Source: Sphingobacterium faecale (lineage in GTDB: Bacteria; Bacteroidota; Bacteroidia; Sphingobacteriales; Sphingobacteriaceae). Taken from it: DNA of 64,000 nt. The translations under genes and the position numbers were made by a program. The DNA lies in the NCBI RefSeq assembly GCF_016746095.1, contig NZ_JAERTY010000012.1:1-64000 (forward strand), given 5' to 3'. The notes under the pieces are model-generated. The model saw only the letters and a list, made by a program, of their open reading frames with translations. It did not search any database and had not been told where the DNA came from. Positions 53,649 to 61,404 of the stretch are shown piece after piece. Each line of letters starts with the position of its first letter. Position 1 is the stretch's first letter.

Positions 53649-54698
53649 ATGGACACCGTACAAGATTACAAAAAGGAGCTGCAGCGGCTCCACAACAGAC
53701 TCTATAAGGAAGGGATAGATTGGAATCGCACGATCATCAATCGCCTTACAGAGATGAGCGCGAATATGGCATACTTCTTCCCAGAGCTGAGCTATGGGGA
53801 CCACCGGAGGATATTCAGGGATAGCCTCTGGCAGCTCAAGATGGATTCCTGGGATCTCAAGCTGTTTTCCGGAAGTTATCCCTATAGCATAAGGGGGTGG
53901 AGAGGCTTTCTGAAGAAAATAAGAGCGCAGAAAGGAATGATATGTACCTATCACTTTGGCGCCTATCAATTGATCAACTACCTCTTGCTGAAAGTCAAGG
54001 AACCCTTCGCTCTCTTAGTCGGGGATAAGGTGTATCACGAATGGGAACAACGTAATACGGGGCTCGAAAAATTGCTTGGACAGGCCACACGGCAAGGCCG
54101 TTTTACGCTGCTCAATGCGGCCGACAGGGGGGCACTCCGTCGGATGTACGAACTGAGCGCAAAGGGACATCACCTGTTGGTATATGTAGATGGACTGGAG
54201 GGGATAGCATACGGCAAAAGACATGTCCTGGAGCCGGTGTCATTTCTGGGAAGAGAGATCGAGGTACCGCGTGGAACGCTGGGACTGGCGCATGCACTTC
54301 GACTGCCGATCTACCCCATGCTGGCTGTCCGACACGACAATACTGTTCGTATAGAGAGTATGCCTGCGATAACACCGGTGGCACATAGCAACAGGGCACT
54401 GTTTGTGCGCTCCGTGCTGTACAGGCTGTACGATTGGTTTGCGGGTTACCTCGGGCGCTGGCCAGAGCAGTGGACCAACTGGCCGTTCCTCCAGAAGATA
54501 AGGCCGGATGCCCAGATCAGGCACCTGGAGTGGCACTCGCTGGAAGCTGGACCTTACGATGACCCCATGCAATATGGTATATATTACGAGAGTGATGGTA
54601 CTTGCGGACTGTTCCGCAAAAGGGATCTGTATTGTTTCTCGATCGCCCAGGAGAAGATCAGGTTACTGCAGCGGACAGGTTACGGAGGTTCTCCATAA
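53649..54698 (+). CDS. LpxL/HtrB-like acyltransferase
   Basis: 349 aa. The core resembles the lysophospholipid/lipid A late acyltransferase family: a His motif in GMICTYHFGAYQLINYLLL (His about 100; usual form HxxxxD/E, here with Gln in the place of the acidic residue), then LLVYVDGLEG, SFLGREIEVPRGTLGLAHAL and LPIYPMLAVR. There is no N-terminal membrane anchor, unlike LpxL. It is more likely an acyltransferase for a small substrate or peptide than for lipid A, since no LPS genes are near. The imperfect catalytic motif could mean altered activity. Confidence 0.65.
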   Translation: MDTVQDYKKELQRLHNRLYKEGIDWNRTIINRLTEMSANMAYFFPELSYGDHRRIFRDSLWQLKMDSWDLKLFSGSYPYSIRGWRGFLKKIRAQKGMICTYHFGAYQLINYLLLKVKEPFALLVGDKVYHEWEQRNTGLEKLLGQATRQGRFTLLNAADRGALRRMYELSAKGHHLLVYVDGLEGIAYGKRHVLEPVSFLGREIEVPRGTLGLAHALRLPIYPMLAVRHDNTVRIESMPAITPVAHSNRALFVRSVLYRLYDWFAGYLGRWPEQWTNWPFLQKIRPDAQIRHLEWHSLEAGPYDDPMQYGIYYESDGTCGLFRKRDLYCFSIAQEKIRLLQRTGYGGSP

Positions 54699-54754
54699 TT
54701 TATTAAGCGTCAGAAGATTTTGTATATTAGGGCTGCTAACCAATACTTTGAATC

Positions 54755-55792
54755 ATGCCTGGCAAAATCTTCTTACGGGAGAGCATTAGGATACAGTTGG
54801 TTTGTTGGCCTATATATTTGCTTCTGATGTTGCTTATCAACAGCAAGCTAAAGCCCGAGGCCGATGGGCTCAGTCAGCTGATCGCTTGGCTTATTCTGCT
54901 CTTTGTCTTTAACGCTTGTCTAGCGATACTGTATGTTGTTTTTTTAAGAAAAATGATCTGGAAATCATTATTGCTTATTATCGTTCTATATGTACTGCTG
55001 ACCGAAGGGATGTACTATATGGGAGAAGAGTGGATCGAGCTCAGGGAGGAGCTGTTCTCCACAAAACGCGAACAGTATTACTGGACTGTATTTGCCAATT
55101 ATATCGGCGTGTGGATTATGGCGGGAAGCCTGCTGTTTCATATCTGGTCGCGGATCAACGACCGCTTACGACAGGAGGAAGCTCTGCGGAGACACCAGAA
55201 GGAGATAGAAGCCAGGGAGATGCAGTTTGCCCTGCGTACTGTACAGGTCAACCCACATTTTCTCTTTAATGCGCTGGCGGGGATGCGCAGTCGGACACAG
55301 GAACTGCTTCCCGCAGTAGCGGGTGATATGGATAGGTTGAGCGATCTGATGTGGTACATCTTGTCAGCCTCCGAGGAAGGTAAAAAAAAGGTGCTGCTCT
55401 ATAAGGAAGTAGAAGCTTTGGAAAGCTATATCGCCTTAGAACGTAGCCGTTTCGAGCATACCTATATCGATTACAGGGTAGAGGGAATGTCGCTGTCGCA
55501 CAAGATCGTGCCCGTGTCGCTGATTACGCTGGTCGAAAATGCCTTCAAGTATGGGATATACACCGAGGGGCAGACTCCTATAGAGATAAAGCTGTCGATT
55601 ACCGAGGAGGCGGTGCTGTTTGAGTGTACCAATAGAATCGATAAGGCGAGGGGACTGCAAAGCTCATTGGGCACTGGGCACAGAAACCTGCGCTCCAGAT
55701 TGGAGATCGCATTTCCAGGATGTTATCAGTTTGAAGCCCTGGAGATTGGAGATGATCGGTATTATGTCGGATTACGGATAGAGCAGGAATAA
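54755..55792 (+). CDS. LytS-type membrane sensor histidine kinase
   Basis: 345 aa. Four transmembrane helices in the first 130 residues (LVCWPIYLLLMLLI, LIAWLILLFVFNACLAILYV, SLLLIIVLYVLLTEGMYYM, FANYIGVWIMAGSLLF), a coiled coil (about 132-160), the His_kinase domain with phosphoacceptor in VQVNPHFLFNAL (His about 167), and an ATPase domain with N-box LVENAFKYGI and G-box LGTGHRNLRSRL. It pairs with the LytTR regulator encoded 116 bp downstream. The stimulus is unknown; a peptide or membrane change is plausible. Confidence 0.9.
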   Translation: MPGKIFLRESIRIQLVCWPIYLLLMLLINSKLKPEADGLSQLIAWLILLFVFNACLAILYVVFLRKMIWKSLLLIIVLYVLLTEGMYYMGEEWIELREELFSTKREQYYWTVFANYIGVWIMAGSLLFHIWSRINDRLRQEEALRRHQKEIEAREMQFALRTVQVNPHFLFNALAGMRSRTQELLPAVAGDMDRLSDLMWYILSASEEGKKKVLLYKEVEALESYIALERSRFEHTYIDYRVEGMSLSHKIVPVSLITLVENAFKYGIYTEGQTPIEIKLSITEEAVLFECTNRIDKARGLQSSLGTGHRNLRSRLEIAFPGCYQFEALEIGDDRYYVGLRIEQE

Positions 55793-55798
55793 GGTAAT

Positions 55799-55914
55799 CC
55801 ATATGGCAACTGAAAAACAAAATATATACATATGAAATACTCATGGTTAGCAAAGCACAAACACCCATGAGTATTCCATATGACAACTGAAAATCAAATT
55901 ATACACATATGAAA
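55799..55914 (+). promoter_or_regulatory. Duplicated translation-start region with hairpin and 12-codon ORF
   Basis: A 39-bp segment (55799-55837) is repeated at 55876-55914 with a few changes. Both contain ACATATGAAA, and the second provides the start of the regulator gene. The first copy starts a mini-ORF MKYSWLAKHKHP (55832-55870). A 10-bp inverted repeat (55837-55846 with 55865-55874) lies between the copies. This could set the ratio of kinase to regulator by translation control. Confidence 0.6.
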
Positions 55915-56658
55915 AGATTGAAATGTCTGGTGGTAGATGATGAGATAGAAGGCATCAATACCCTTAAGTCACTGATAAAGAAAAGGCACGACCTGCTCTA
56001 TACCGGGGGGACGCAGGATGCCCGTGAAGTGCTCGCTATGATAGAGAAGTATCCTGTCGAACTGGTATTTGTGGATCTGCACATGCCTCATATCCACGGG
56101 TTGGATCTGATCAGATTGTTGGTGGATCAGGTAGAGGTGGTCTGCTGTTCGGCAGATCGGGTGTACGGTGCCGAGCTTTTTGAGCTGGGGATAGCATTCT
56201 ACCTCACCAAGCCGGTAAAGCCCGAGCTGTTTCATACAGCGATAGACCGCGTATGGCAGAGCATAACCCAAAAACAGAGTGGAGGTAGCACTGCGGTATT
56301 GCCGATCGGCCTGGAAGATTACGTGATGTTTAAAGTATGCGGAGGCAGTACGCTCAACCTTCAACTGATCGATATCGAATGCCTGGAAGCACAGTCCGAT
56401 AATACCATAGTAACGCATACAGATGGTTCGCATACCATTAGTCTGGCATTGGCCGATTTTGAAAGGCTGCTGCCCGCCGAGCACTTTATTCGCGTACATA
56501 GAGGATATATAGTCGCATTCAAGAATATAGCAAGTGTCGATAATGCCTGTGAGATCATAACACTGCGCAACTCGGCCTCTAAAGAGGTGCCCATAGGCCG
56601 GACTTATAAAGCGAACGTTCGTGATATGCTGAATATGAGGGTAATTAAAAACAGATAG
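55909..56658 (+). CDS. LytTR-family response regulator
   Basis: 249 aa. Receiver domain about 1-120 with VVDDE (8-12), phospho-Asp56 in LVFVDLHMP and Lys in YLTKPVKPELF, then a LytTR DNA-binding domain (about 140-245) with CLEAQSDNTIVTHTDG, LLPAEHFIRVHRGYIVAFKN and VPIGRTYKANV. Forms a two-component system with the LytS kinase. LytTR proteins bind pairs of short direct repeats about two helical turns apart; such repeats occur at 57748-57802. Confidence 0.92.
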   Translation: MKRLKCLVVDDEIEGINTLKSLIKKRHDLLYTGGTQDAREVLAMIEKYPVELVFVDLHMPHIHGLDLIRLLVDQVEVVCCSADRVYGAELFELGIAFYLTKPVKPELFHTAIDRVWQSITQKQSGGSTAVLPIGLEDYVMFKVCGGSTLNLQLIDIECLEAQSDNTIVTHTDGSHTISLALADFERLLPAEHFIRVHRGYIVAFKNIASVDNACEIITLRNSASKEVPIGRTYKANVRDMLNMRVIKNR

Positions 56659-56660
56659 AA

Positions 56661-57239
56661 ATGTCAGATACAGCGTTACAGCATCAGTTGCAGAGTATAC
56701 GATCACGGCTGCTGGAGCTGCAGAATGAAGGCGCTGCAATAGACCGGGAGAAGGAACTGTTGGCTTTTAATGGACAGATTATGGAGTTTATGGCAGCACT
56801 CCGTCAGTGCTGTTCGGATATGCAGGAGCAGATTGACGTCCGTGTAGAGTTGCAGGACGCTGTAAAACTGTCAGGCATTAAGCAGGCCGCTTACGAAAGC
56901 TTTTTCCAGGACCAGATAACGTTTTATAGACAGTGGTTAAGTGGCTTTGCAGAGCTGGTACATACAGATAAAGGAAAGTGTACTGTAGGGCTTACAGTGC
57001 GGCAGATACTCTTATTGTTGCGGTTGGCACGGGATACAGGCATACTCGCCGAGCAGCAGCTAAAACCCTATTTCTATTTTCTGCAGACAAGCTTTAGAAC
57101 AAATGCACAAGACAGCCTATCGTACGAAAGCCTGCGTAAGAAGTATAGCGAACTGGATCGATATACCATCATCAACCTGCGCAGGTTGCTCGAAGAAATG
57201 CTGGTGCAGCTTAAACGTTATCAGGATAAAACAATGTAA
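56661..57239 (+). CDS. Hypothetical helical protein, 192 aa
   Basis: Starts 2 bp after the response-regulator stop, so surely the same transcript. The first 60 residues are coiled-coil-like (LQHQLQSIRSRLLELQNE); the rest is alpha-helical with TVRQILLLLRLARDTGIL and YTIINLRRLLEEMLVQLK, faintly like the C-terminal part of RteC-type regulators of conjugative elements. No catalytic motif. Perhaps an adaptor or modulator of the two-component system. Not identified. Confidence 0.6.
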   Translation: MSDTALQHQLQSIRSRLLELQNEGAAIDREKELLAFNGQIMEFMAALRQCCSDMQEQIDVRVELQDAVKLSGIKQAAYESFFQDQITFYRQWLSGFAELVHTDKGKCTVGLTVRQILLLLRLARDTGILAEQQLKPYFYFLQTSFRTNAQDSLSYESLRKKYSELDRYTIINLRRLLEEMLVQLKRYQDKTM

Positions 57240-57261
57240 GATAACCTAGACCACAGCTATT

Positions 57262-57570
57262 ATGGAGCAGTTAATCAAAGTATTGATTCAACATGACAAG
57301 AAAAGATTGAAGTTGACAAAAAAACAGAACCAGCTTATTGGAAAGCTGATTTCGTTATCAACCCCTACCGACAAAGAGATGTTGAAAAAGATGATCATCG
57401 ATAATGCAGACCTCAAAGAGATCTTTAAAGTAGCCGATACCAAGTTCTATCGACTCAAAAAGCTGTTTACCTCCTATGAACTCGACGCCAAGGACTACTA
57501 CCTTACCGAAGAAATCCTCAAAACCATAAAGAAATATAAACGAAAACCAGAGACGGAGTCTTCTATCTAG
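57262..57570 (+). CDS. Small putative helix-turn-helix protein, 102 aa
   Basis: A Lys-rich protein with a C-terminal segment (MIIDNADLKEIFKVADTKFYRLKK and DYYLTEEILKTIKKYK) that fits the MerR/helix_turn_helix_17 fold used by excisionases and small regulators. Twenty-two bp after the 192-aa gene; last gene of the LytSR operon. Probably DNA binding. Confidence 0.55.
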   Translation: MEQLIKVLIQHDKKRLKLTKKQNQLIGKLISLSTPTDKEMLKKMIIDNADLKEIFKVADTKFYRLKKLFTSYELDAKDYYLTEEILKTIKKYKRKPETESSI

Positions 57571-57615
57571 TAGACTTACAGGTGATTAAATTTAACCTTT
57601 GAAGAATCTGGTTCG

Positions 57616-57640
57616 TCCCGTCATTGCGATCGTAGTGAAG
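57616..57640 (-). repeat. Dispersed REP-like repeat, copy 3
   Basis: On the minus strand it reads CTTCACTACGATCGCAATGA then CGGGA, differing from copy 1 at three positions. Confidence 0.55.
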
Positions 57641-57747
57641 GGACTTCTTACATCCTATGAACCGTCTATAAACCTTCTATGAATAGGAAATACCCATAAA
57701 AAGAACATAAAGAACACATAAAAGAAACAACGGCCACACAATAACGA

Positions 57748-57802
57748 CACATGTTTGACACATGTTTGACACAACAACCACACATGTTTGACACAACAAC
57801 CA
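57748..57802 (+). promoter_or_regulatory. 11-bp tandem repeats, candidate LytTR operator
   Basis: Five consecutive 11-bp units: CACATGTTTGA, CACATGTTTGA, CACAACAACCA, CACATGTTTGA, CACAACAACCA, and then a degenerate sixth. The CACATGTTTGA copies start at 57748, 57759 and 57781, so two of them are exactly 22 bp apart, the spacing LytTR dimers use. The adjacent operon encodes a LytTR regulator. Confidence 0.5.
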
Positions 57803-58158
57803 CATAACAACAGTACATCTTTAACAGCTGAAGCTTATACACACTTCAACTGCCACCTTCGAATTTTTAGGCAACTGTAATGGGATGCACTGGCCATACA
57901 GCCAAAAGATTTCAGTGGCGAGTTTTGCTGCTTTTGCGGTCAAAAGTAGGTGCGCTTCTGGCACGGAAGACAAGAGAGCTTCCTATTCCTTTCTATTCCT
58001 TCCTTTTTCATCTTTTTTCGTTTTATATAGTCACAATTGATTAGTAGTCATTGTTTTATGGTGTTTTGTTTGAACCTTTGTTTCGTAAGCACATCGGAAG
58101 GCGCCCCGGTAGCAGGCTTGCACAAACAGAATTATAAACGTCAAATAATTTTTTTAAA

Positions 58159-58755
58159 ATGGCAAAATCAAAAGACAACCTGATCATGCAGGGCACATCA
58201 GGTCGAGTAGGACGGAACCTTGTGTTTCGATTAAAAGGCGATCAGACTATTATCGCTAAAAGAGCCCGGCAGAAGACGAACCGCGAGTATTCGAGCGATC
58301 AACAGTCTGTCATGAACAAGTTTACAAGAGCCGCACTGTACGCTAAAGCAGCAATACAGGATCCGCAGCTCAAGCAAGCTTACCAGGCAAAGGCCAATGT
58401 CAATCAGACGGCTTATAACGTAGCCTTTAGAGATTATCTCGTAAAACCCTATGTAGCACTACTGGATGATATGGGGTACCAAGGTAATGCAGGTGAAAAG
58501 ATCTCCTTGTTGATCAAAGACGTACTTCAGGTCGTCAATGTCAAAATAGAAGTGCTTAATGCTAATGATGTGGTTGTCGAGAGTGGAGCAGCCACAGTCG
58601 CACCACTAGACACCACAAATACGCATTGGAACTATACCATGACCGAGGAAAATCCCGATTACGAAAATTCGAAGTACAGAATTACGCTGACGGATACCCC
58701 TGGCAAGAAGGCTGTAGAGATCAAAGACTACGGTGAGGATGCCACTGCAGATTAG
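58159..58755 (+). CDS. Hypothetical protein, 198 aa
   Basis: No signal peptide. It begins MAKSKDNLIMQGTSGRVGRN, then LVFRLKGDQTIIAKRA, a helical middle with QLKQAYQAKANVNQTAYNVAF, and a C-terminal beta domain (VNVKIEVLNANDVVVESGAA; WNYTMTEENP). The start motif G..G.VG..VF and the AYNVA..DY segment are shared with a group of Bacteroidota proteins of unknown role (DUF6266-like in layout). It is first in line before the holin-like gene and could be cargo released by lysis. Function unknown. Confidence 0.6.
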   Translation: MAKSKDNLIMQGTSGRVGRNLVFRLKGDQTIIAKRARQKTNREYSSDQQSVMNKFTRAALYAKAAIQDPQLKQAYQAKANVNQTAYNVAFRDYLVKPYVALLDDMGYQGNAGEKISLLIKDVLQVVNVKIEVLNANDVVVESGAATVAPLDTTNTHWNYTMTEENPDYENSKYRITLTDTPGKKAVEIKDYGEDATAD

Positions 58756-58874
58756 TGCTTGTGAGAACACTATTGGAATGGGCCTTAGGGCCCTTCCTGA
58801 TACCGATAGTTCGGGAGACGCTCTCATAACTTTCATAACAGCTATAACCTTACAATTACTAAATACTAAAAAAA

Positions 58875-59276
58875 ATGGCAACATGGACAAACAGACTGCC
58901 CGCCTCCAATCAAGGGTGGAGGGTAGGATATAATATTATCTTTTTAAATTTGAAATATTACTTAATCAGCAGGTTAGTTGTATTAACCTTACTGTTCACT
59001 TTAATAGGAAAGCTGCTGGTTTTCGTAGATCCCAAGGCGGGGATACTCGATATCGGTATCCTCACGGTGGCGGTATTTGGCCTGCTGATCGGCGTGGCGG
59101 CGATACTGTGCAGCCTGTGGTTGCAGGAACTCCTGTGGCAACCTTTTAAAACGTTCCGTAAAAACTTTCGTTCACATTTTAATCAATTGACATCATGGCA
59201 ACAATGTATTCTTTATTTCTCGGTCTTCTTCTTACTGCTCTATGCTGGGGTAATGGTGATGAGGGTAGTGTTTTAA
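58875..59276 (+). CDS. Holin-like three-helix membrane protein
   Basis: 133 aa, three strongly hydrophobic segments (YYLISRLVVLTLLFTLIGKL, ILTVAVFGLLIGVAAILCSL, ILYFSVFFLLLYAGVMVM), a short polar N-terminus and a basic loop between helices 2 and 3. Size and topology suit a holin. Its 3' end overlaps the peptidoglycan hydrolase gene by 82 bp, and a spanin-like gene follows. No sequence motif proves holin function; the call rests on context. Confidence 0.55.
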   Translation: MATWTNRLPASNQGWRVGYNIIFLNLKYYLISRLVVLTLLFTLIGKLLVFVDPKAGILDIGILTVAVFGLLIGVAAILCSLWLQELLWQPFKTFRKNFRSHFNQLTSWQQCILYFSVFFLLLYAGVMVMRVVF

Positions 59277-60277
59277 GACCTGTTTTTCAAGATGTTTTTA
59301 TCCCTTCCAATACCCATCCGTCATTTTCCATGACGAGGACTTCATTTTTTTCCTTGATGAAAAAAACGAAGCAAAAAAACCGGAACGAAGTGGAGCTCAG
59401 CAAAGCTAAATCAAGGCTTGGGCGATATGACGCTGAAAGCTTTTTGACAGCTCTAAACATCTCGGAGCCGTTACGCTTCGCTACACTCCATCGATCTGTT
59501 TTTGACGATCAGCAAAAAGTATTCTTGACGCTATATAGCCCTAGGCCGTTTTTTAAAGCTAGTGCTACTAGAACTCCCTTACAATCGGGATTAATGTCGC
59601 CTGTGAAGCAGTTCCCCATTAAGGATGACCTTTTAGCATATGGAGTCAAAGGCCGTAAAGCTATAATTTACAAAAACTCACATTTTGCACTACATAAGGA
59701 TTTCCAGTCTAAGGGGAGGAAAAAAGGGGTGGGGACCTTGGAAACCGCCTTTATAGCTTTACGAAGCCGTGATGAACATAGGTTAAATAGTCTTGATCTT
59801 TGCGGCACTTTCTATCAAGGGAAAGTGCCTAGGTGGTCCGCCAATGAGGACAAAAGAAACTTGATAATAGCTATAGCTTCTGCAGAACTGGGCGTAGAAG
59901 AATCAACTGGCAACAACGATGGCCCTCGTGTTGAACAATACCTGGCTTACACCGGGCTAACCAAAGGCTATGAATGGTGTGCAGCTTTTGTAAGCTTTTG
60001 CTATGGGCAGGCGGGGCTTTCACAACCGCGCAATCCTTGGTCGCCTGCTCTATTTCCCAAGGCCAGAAGCTATAAGGATACCGATAAAATACAGCCCGCA
60101 GACCTCTTCGGTATCTACAGCAGTAGCTTACGGCGCATCCATCATGTGGGGCTGATCAAAGAAAAGCAAGGACATTACATCCTGACGATCGAAGGAAATA
60201 GCAATAACCGTGTTGAATCCCGGCGACGGCATCAGAGGACTATACACAGCTATGCGGATTGGGTTGGTAAAAGTTGA
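59195..60277 (+). CDS. CHAP/NlpC-type peptidoglycan hydrolase, endolysin-like
   Basis: 360 aa. A possible signal peptide (MYSLFLGLLLTALCWG) is followed by a basic, poorly ordered stretch (about 30-215). A C-terminal papain-like amidase domain follows: ELGVEESTGNNDGPRVEQYL, the catalytic Cys in GYEWCAAFVSFCYG, His in IHHVGLI and Asn/Glu in IEGNSNNR. This matches the TIGR02594/CHAP type used by phage endolysins of Bacteroidota. It overlaps the holin-like gene by 82 bp. The unusual middle part may be linker, or the true protein may start later. Confidence 0.75.
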   Translation: MATMYSLFLGLLLTALCWGNGDEGSVLRPVFQDVFIPSNTHPSFSMTRTSFFSLMKKTKQKNRNEVELSKAKSRLGRYDAESFLTALNISEPLRFATLHRSVFDDQQKVFLTLYSPRPFFKASATRTPLQSGLMSPVKQFPIKDDLLAYGVKGRKAIIYKNSHFALHKDFQSKGRKKGVGTLETAFIALRSRDEHRLNSLDLCGTFYQGKVPRWSANEDKRNLIIAIASAELGVEESTGNNDGPRVEQYLAYTGLTKGYEWCAAFVSFCYGQAGLSQPRNPWSPALFPKARSYKDTDKIQPADLFGIYSSSLRRIHHVGLIKEKQGHYILTIEGNSNNRVESRRRHQRTIHSYADWVGKS

Positions 60278-60366
60278 AAAGTTATAAGCTTATAAAGTTA
60301 AAAAGTTATGGGAGCCTGTTCCGAGCTATCGGGATTATAGAAGTGGATGGTATAGCTTTTAGATGC

Positions 60367-60389
60367 CTCCACTATGGTCGGCATGAAGG
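60367..60389 (+). repeat. Dispersed REP-like repeat, copy 4
   Basis: Reads CTCCACTATGGTCGGCATGA then AGG. Degenerate relative to copy 1. Confidence 0.5.
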
Positions 60390-60577
60390 TATTGGTTTGT
60401 AAAAGTTAAAGGAGGCGAAATCGTAAACGTCACCCTAAGAGGTAAGTTTTTTTACAAACACAGAGAAGATTTGATGACAATAAAAGTAACGTCACGTCGA
60501 CCTTGTGGAGAGGTCTATGAACTGTATAGGGTTAATATATAGCTTTTAGATATTGCTTCGCAGAGCCCTTCGGGGTT

Positions 60578-60599
60578 CTCCACTTCGGTCGATATGACG
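60578..60599 (+). repeat. Dispersed REP-like repeat, copy 5
   Basis: Reads CTCCACTTCGGTCGATATGA then CG. It is preceded by a short hairpin-forming run (AGAGCCCTTCGGGGTTCT). Confidence 0.5.
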
Positions 60600-60707
60600 C
60601 CATAGTTTCCAAACCGAGATTGCGCGCTCACCGTACGTAATCTGTAATTGGTAGCGCAGCGCAGCGAAGTGGAACGGGGCTATGTACTATACAAAAATAC
60701 ACAGTAA

Positions 60708-61151
60708 ATGAATTTGGATATGAACAAGATGATAAGCTTCCTGCTCCTCACAGTATGTTTCGGGTGCAAAGTAAACAAAGAAAAAAGCGAACGGTTGCAT
60801 GAGGATAGCCAGTCTCAGAGCAGTCTAGAGACCAGTGCCTCATGGATGCAGTTCAATAGTCAGGACAGCAGTTTGCGCTATTGGCACTTTAGGGGAGACA
60901 GCAGCTTCTTTTTTCACCCGGATCTCGGTCTTTGGAGCCGCTCGGGGCAGTTAGCTTATGCCGAGCAGCGCGCGTTAAAGCGCCAAGCTACAACAGTAGA
61001 TCATCGCTACGACAGTATCGGTATGGAAAATAACAAGGTACAACATCAGACTTATAACAAAAGATACAGTTATCCGCTGTTCAGCTGGCTGTGGCTATTG
61101 GTCATGATCCCCGTAGCGGCCCTGATCTATCGGTGGAAGGGATGGAAATGA
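60708..61151 (+). CDS. Unimolecular-spanin-like lipoprotein
   Basis: 147 aa. The N-terminus (MNKMISFLLLTVCFGCKVNKE) is a lipoprotein signal with Cys20 or so as the lipidation site. A periplasmic Ser/Gln-rich middle follows, and the C-terminus is a single transmembrane helix with basic end (LFSWLWLLVMIPVAALIYRWKGWK). An outer-membrane lipid anchor plus an inner-membrane C-terminal helix in one short protein is the design of u-spanins such as phage T1 gp11, which fuse the two membranes at the last step of lysis. Downstream of holin-like and endolysin-like genes this is the expected third component. The call is by topology and context, not by similarity. A lipoprotein with another role is the alternative. 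Confidence 0.6.
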   Translation: MNLDMNKMISFLLLTVCFGCKVNKEKSERLHEDSQSQSSLETSASWMQFNSQDSSLRYWHFRGDSSFFFHPDLGLWSRSGQLAYAEQRALKRQATTVDHRYDSIGMENNKVQHQTYNKRYSYPLFSWLWLLVMIPVAALIYRWKGWK

Positions 61152-61218
61152 AAATTTGAGGTCTGTATAATGCCTGCATAAGTAGTCAGGTGAGCCTGAA
61201 GGCAAAGCAAATGTTTAG

Positions 61219-61404
61219 ATGAATGTTAAGATATTATTAATTATTTATATTACCAGTTTACCGTACGTTTGTTTTTTTATGTTTGAGGAATTAATATGCT
61301 ACACCCATTTAGTGTTTTATTTAGATGTAATTTTAAATATTAGTTTTTCGTTGAAGGATGCGTTTTATCTACTACTATTACAGACTTCTCTATGTTCATT
61401 TTGA
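61219..61404 (+). CDS. Possible small hydrophobic ORF, 61 aa
   Basis: Almost entirely hydrophobic (MNVKILLIIYITSLPYVCFF onward) with two possible membrane helices. It overlaps the next, more convincing gene by 47 bp and may be the frameshifted 5' part of that gene or a chance A/T-rich frame. Confidence 0.25.
   Translation: MNVKILLIIYITSLPYVCFFMFEELICYTHLVFYLDVILNISFSLKDAFYLLLLQTSLCSF

Larger units (their letters stand above)
57571..58158. other. Long non-coding spacer before the lysis region
   Basis: 588 bp without a plausible gene. It contains a reverse-oriented REP-like repeat (57616-57640), an A/C-rich stretch with 11-bp tandem repeats (57748-57802) and a T-rich pyrimidine tract near 57984-58023. 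Its length suits a strongly regulated promoter or an untranslated leader for the gene at 58159. Confidence 0.6.
60278..60707. other. Non-coding spacer with REP-like repeats
   Basis: 430 bp without a plausible gene. It holds two REP-like copies, each preceded by TATAGCTTTTAGAT (60351-60364 and 60538-60551), so the repeat unit may be longer than its core. Confidence 0.6.

Noticed and set aside
55969..56739. A 256-codon minus-strand frame opposite the LytTR regulator
   Set aside because: The plus strand carries unmistakable receiver and LytTR domains.
57748..57802. A CRISPR array
   Set aside because: Units are 11 bp and contiguous without unique spacers, and no cas genes are present.
58159..61151. 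A complete prophage
   Set aside because: No integrase, terminase, portal, capsid or tail gene can be recognised anywhere in the window.
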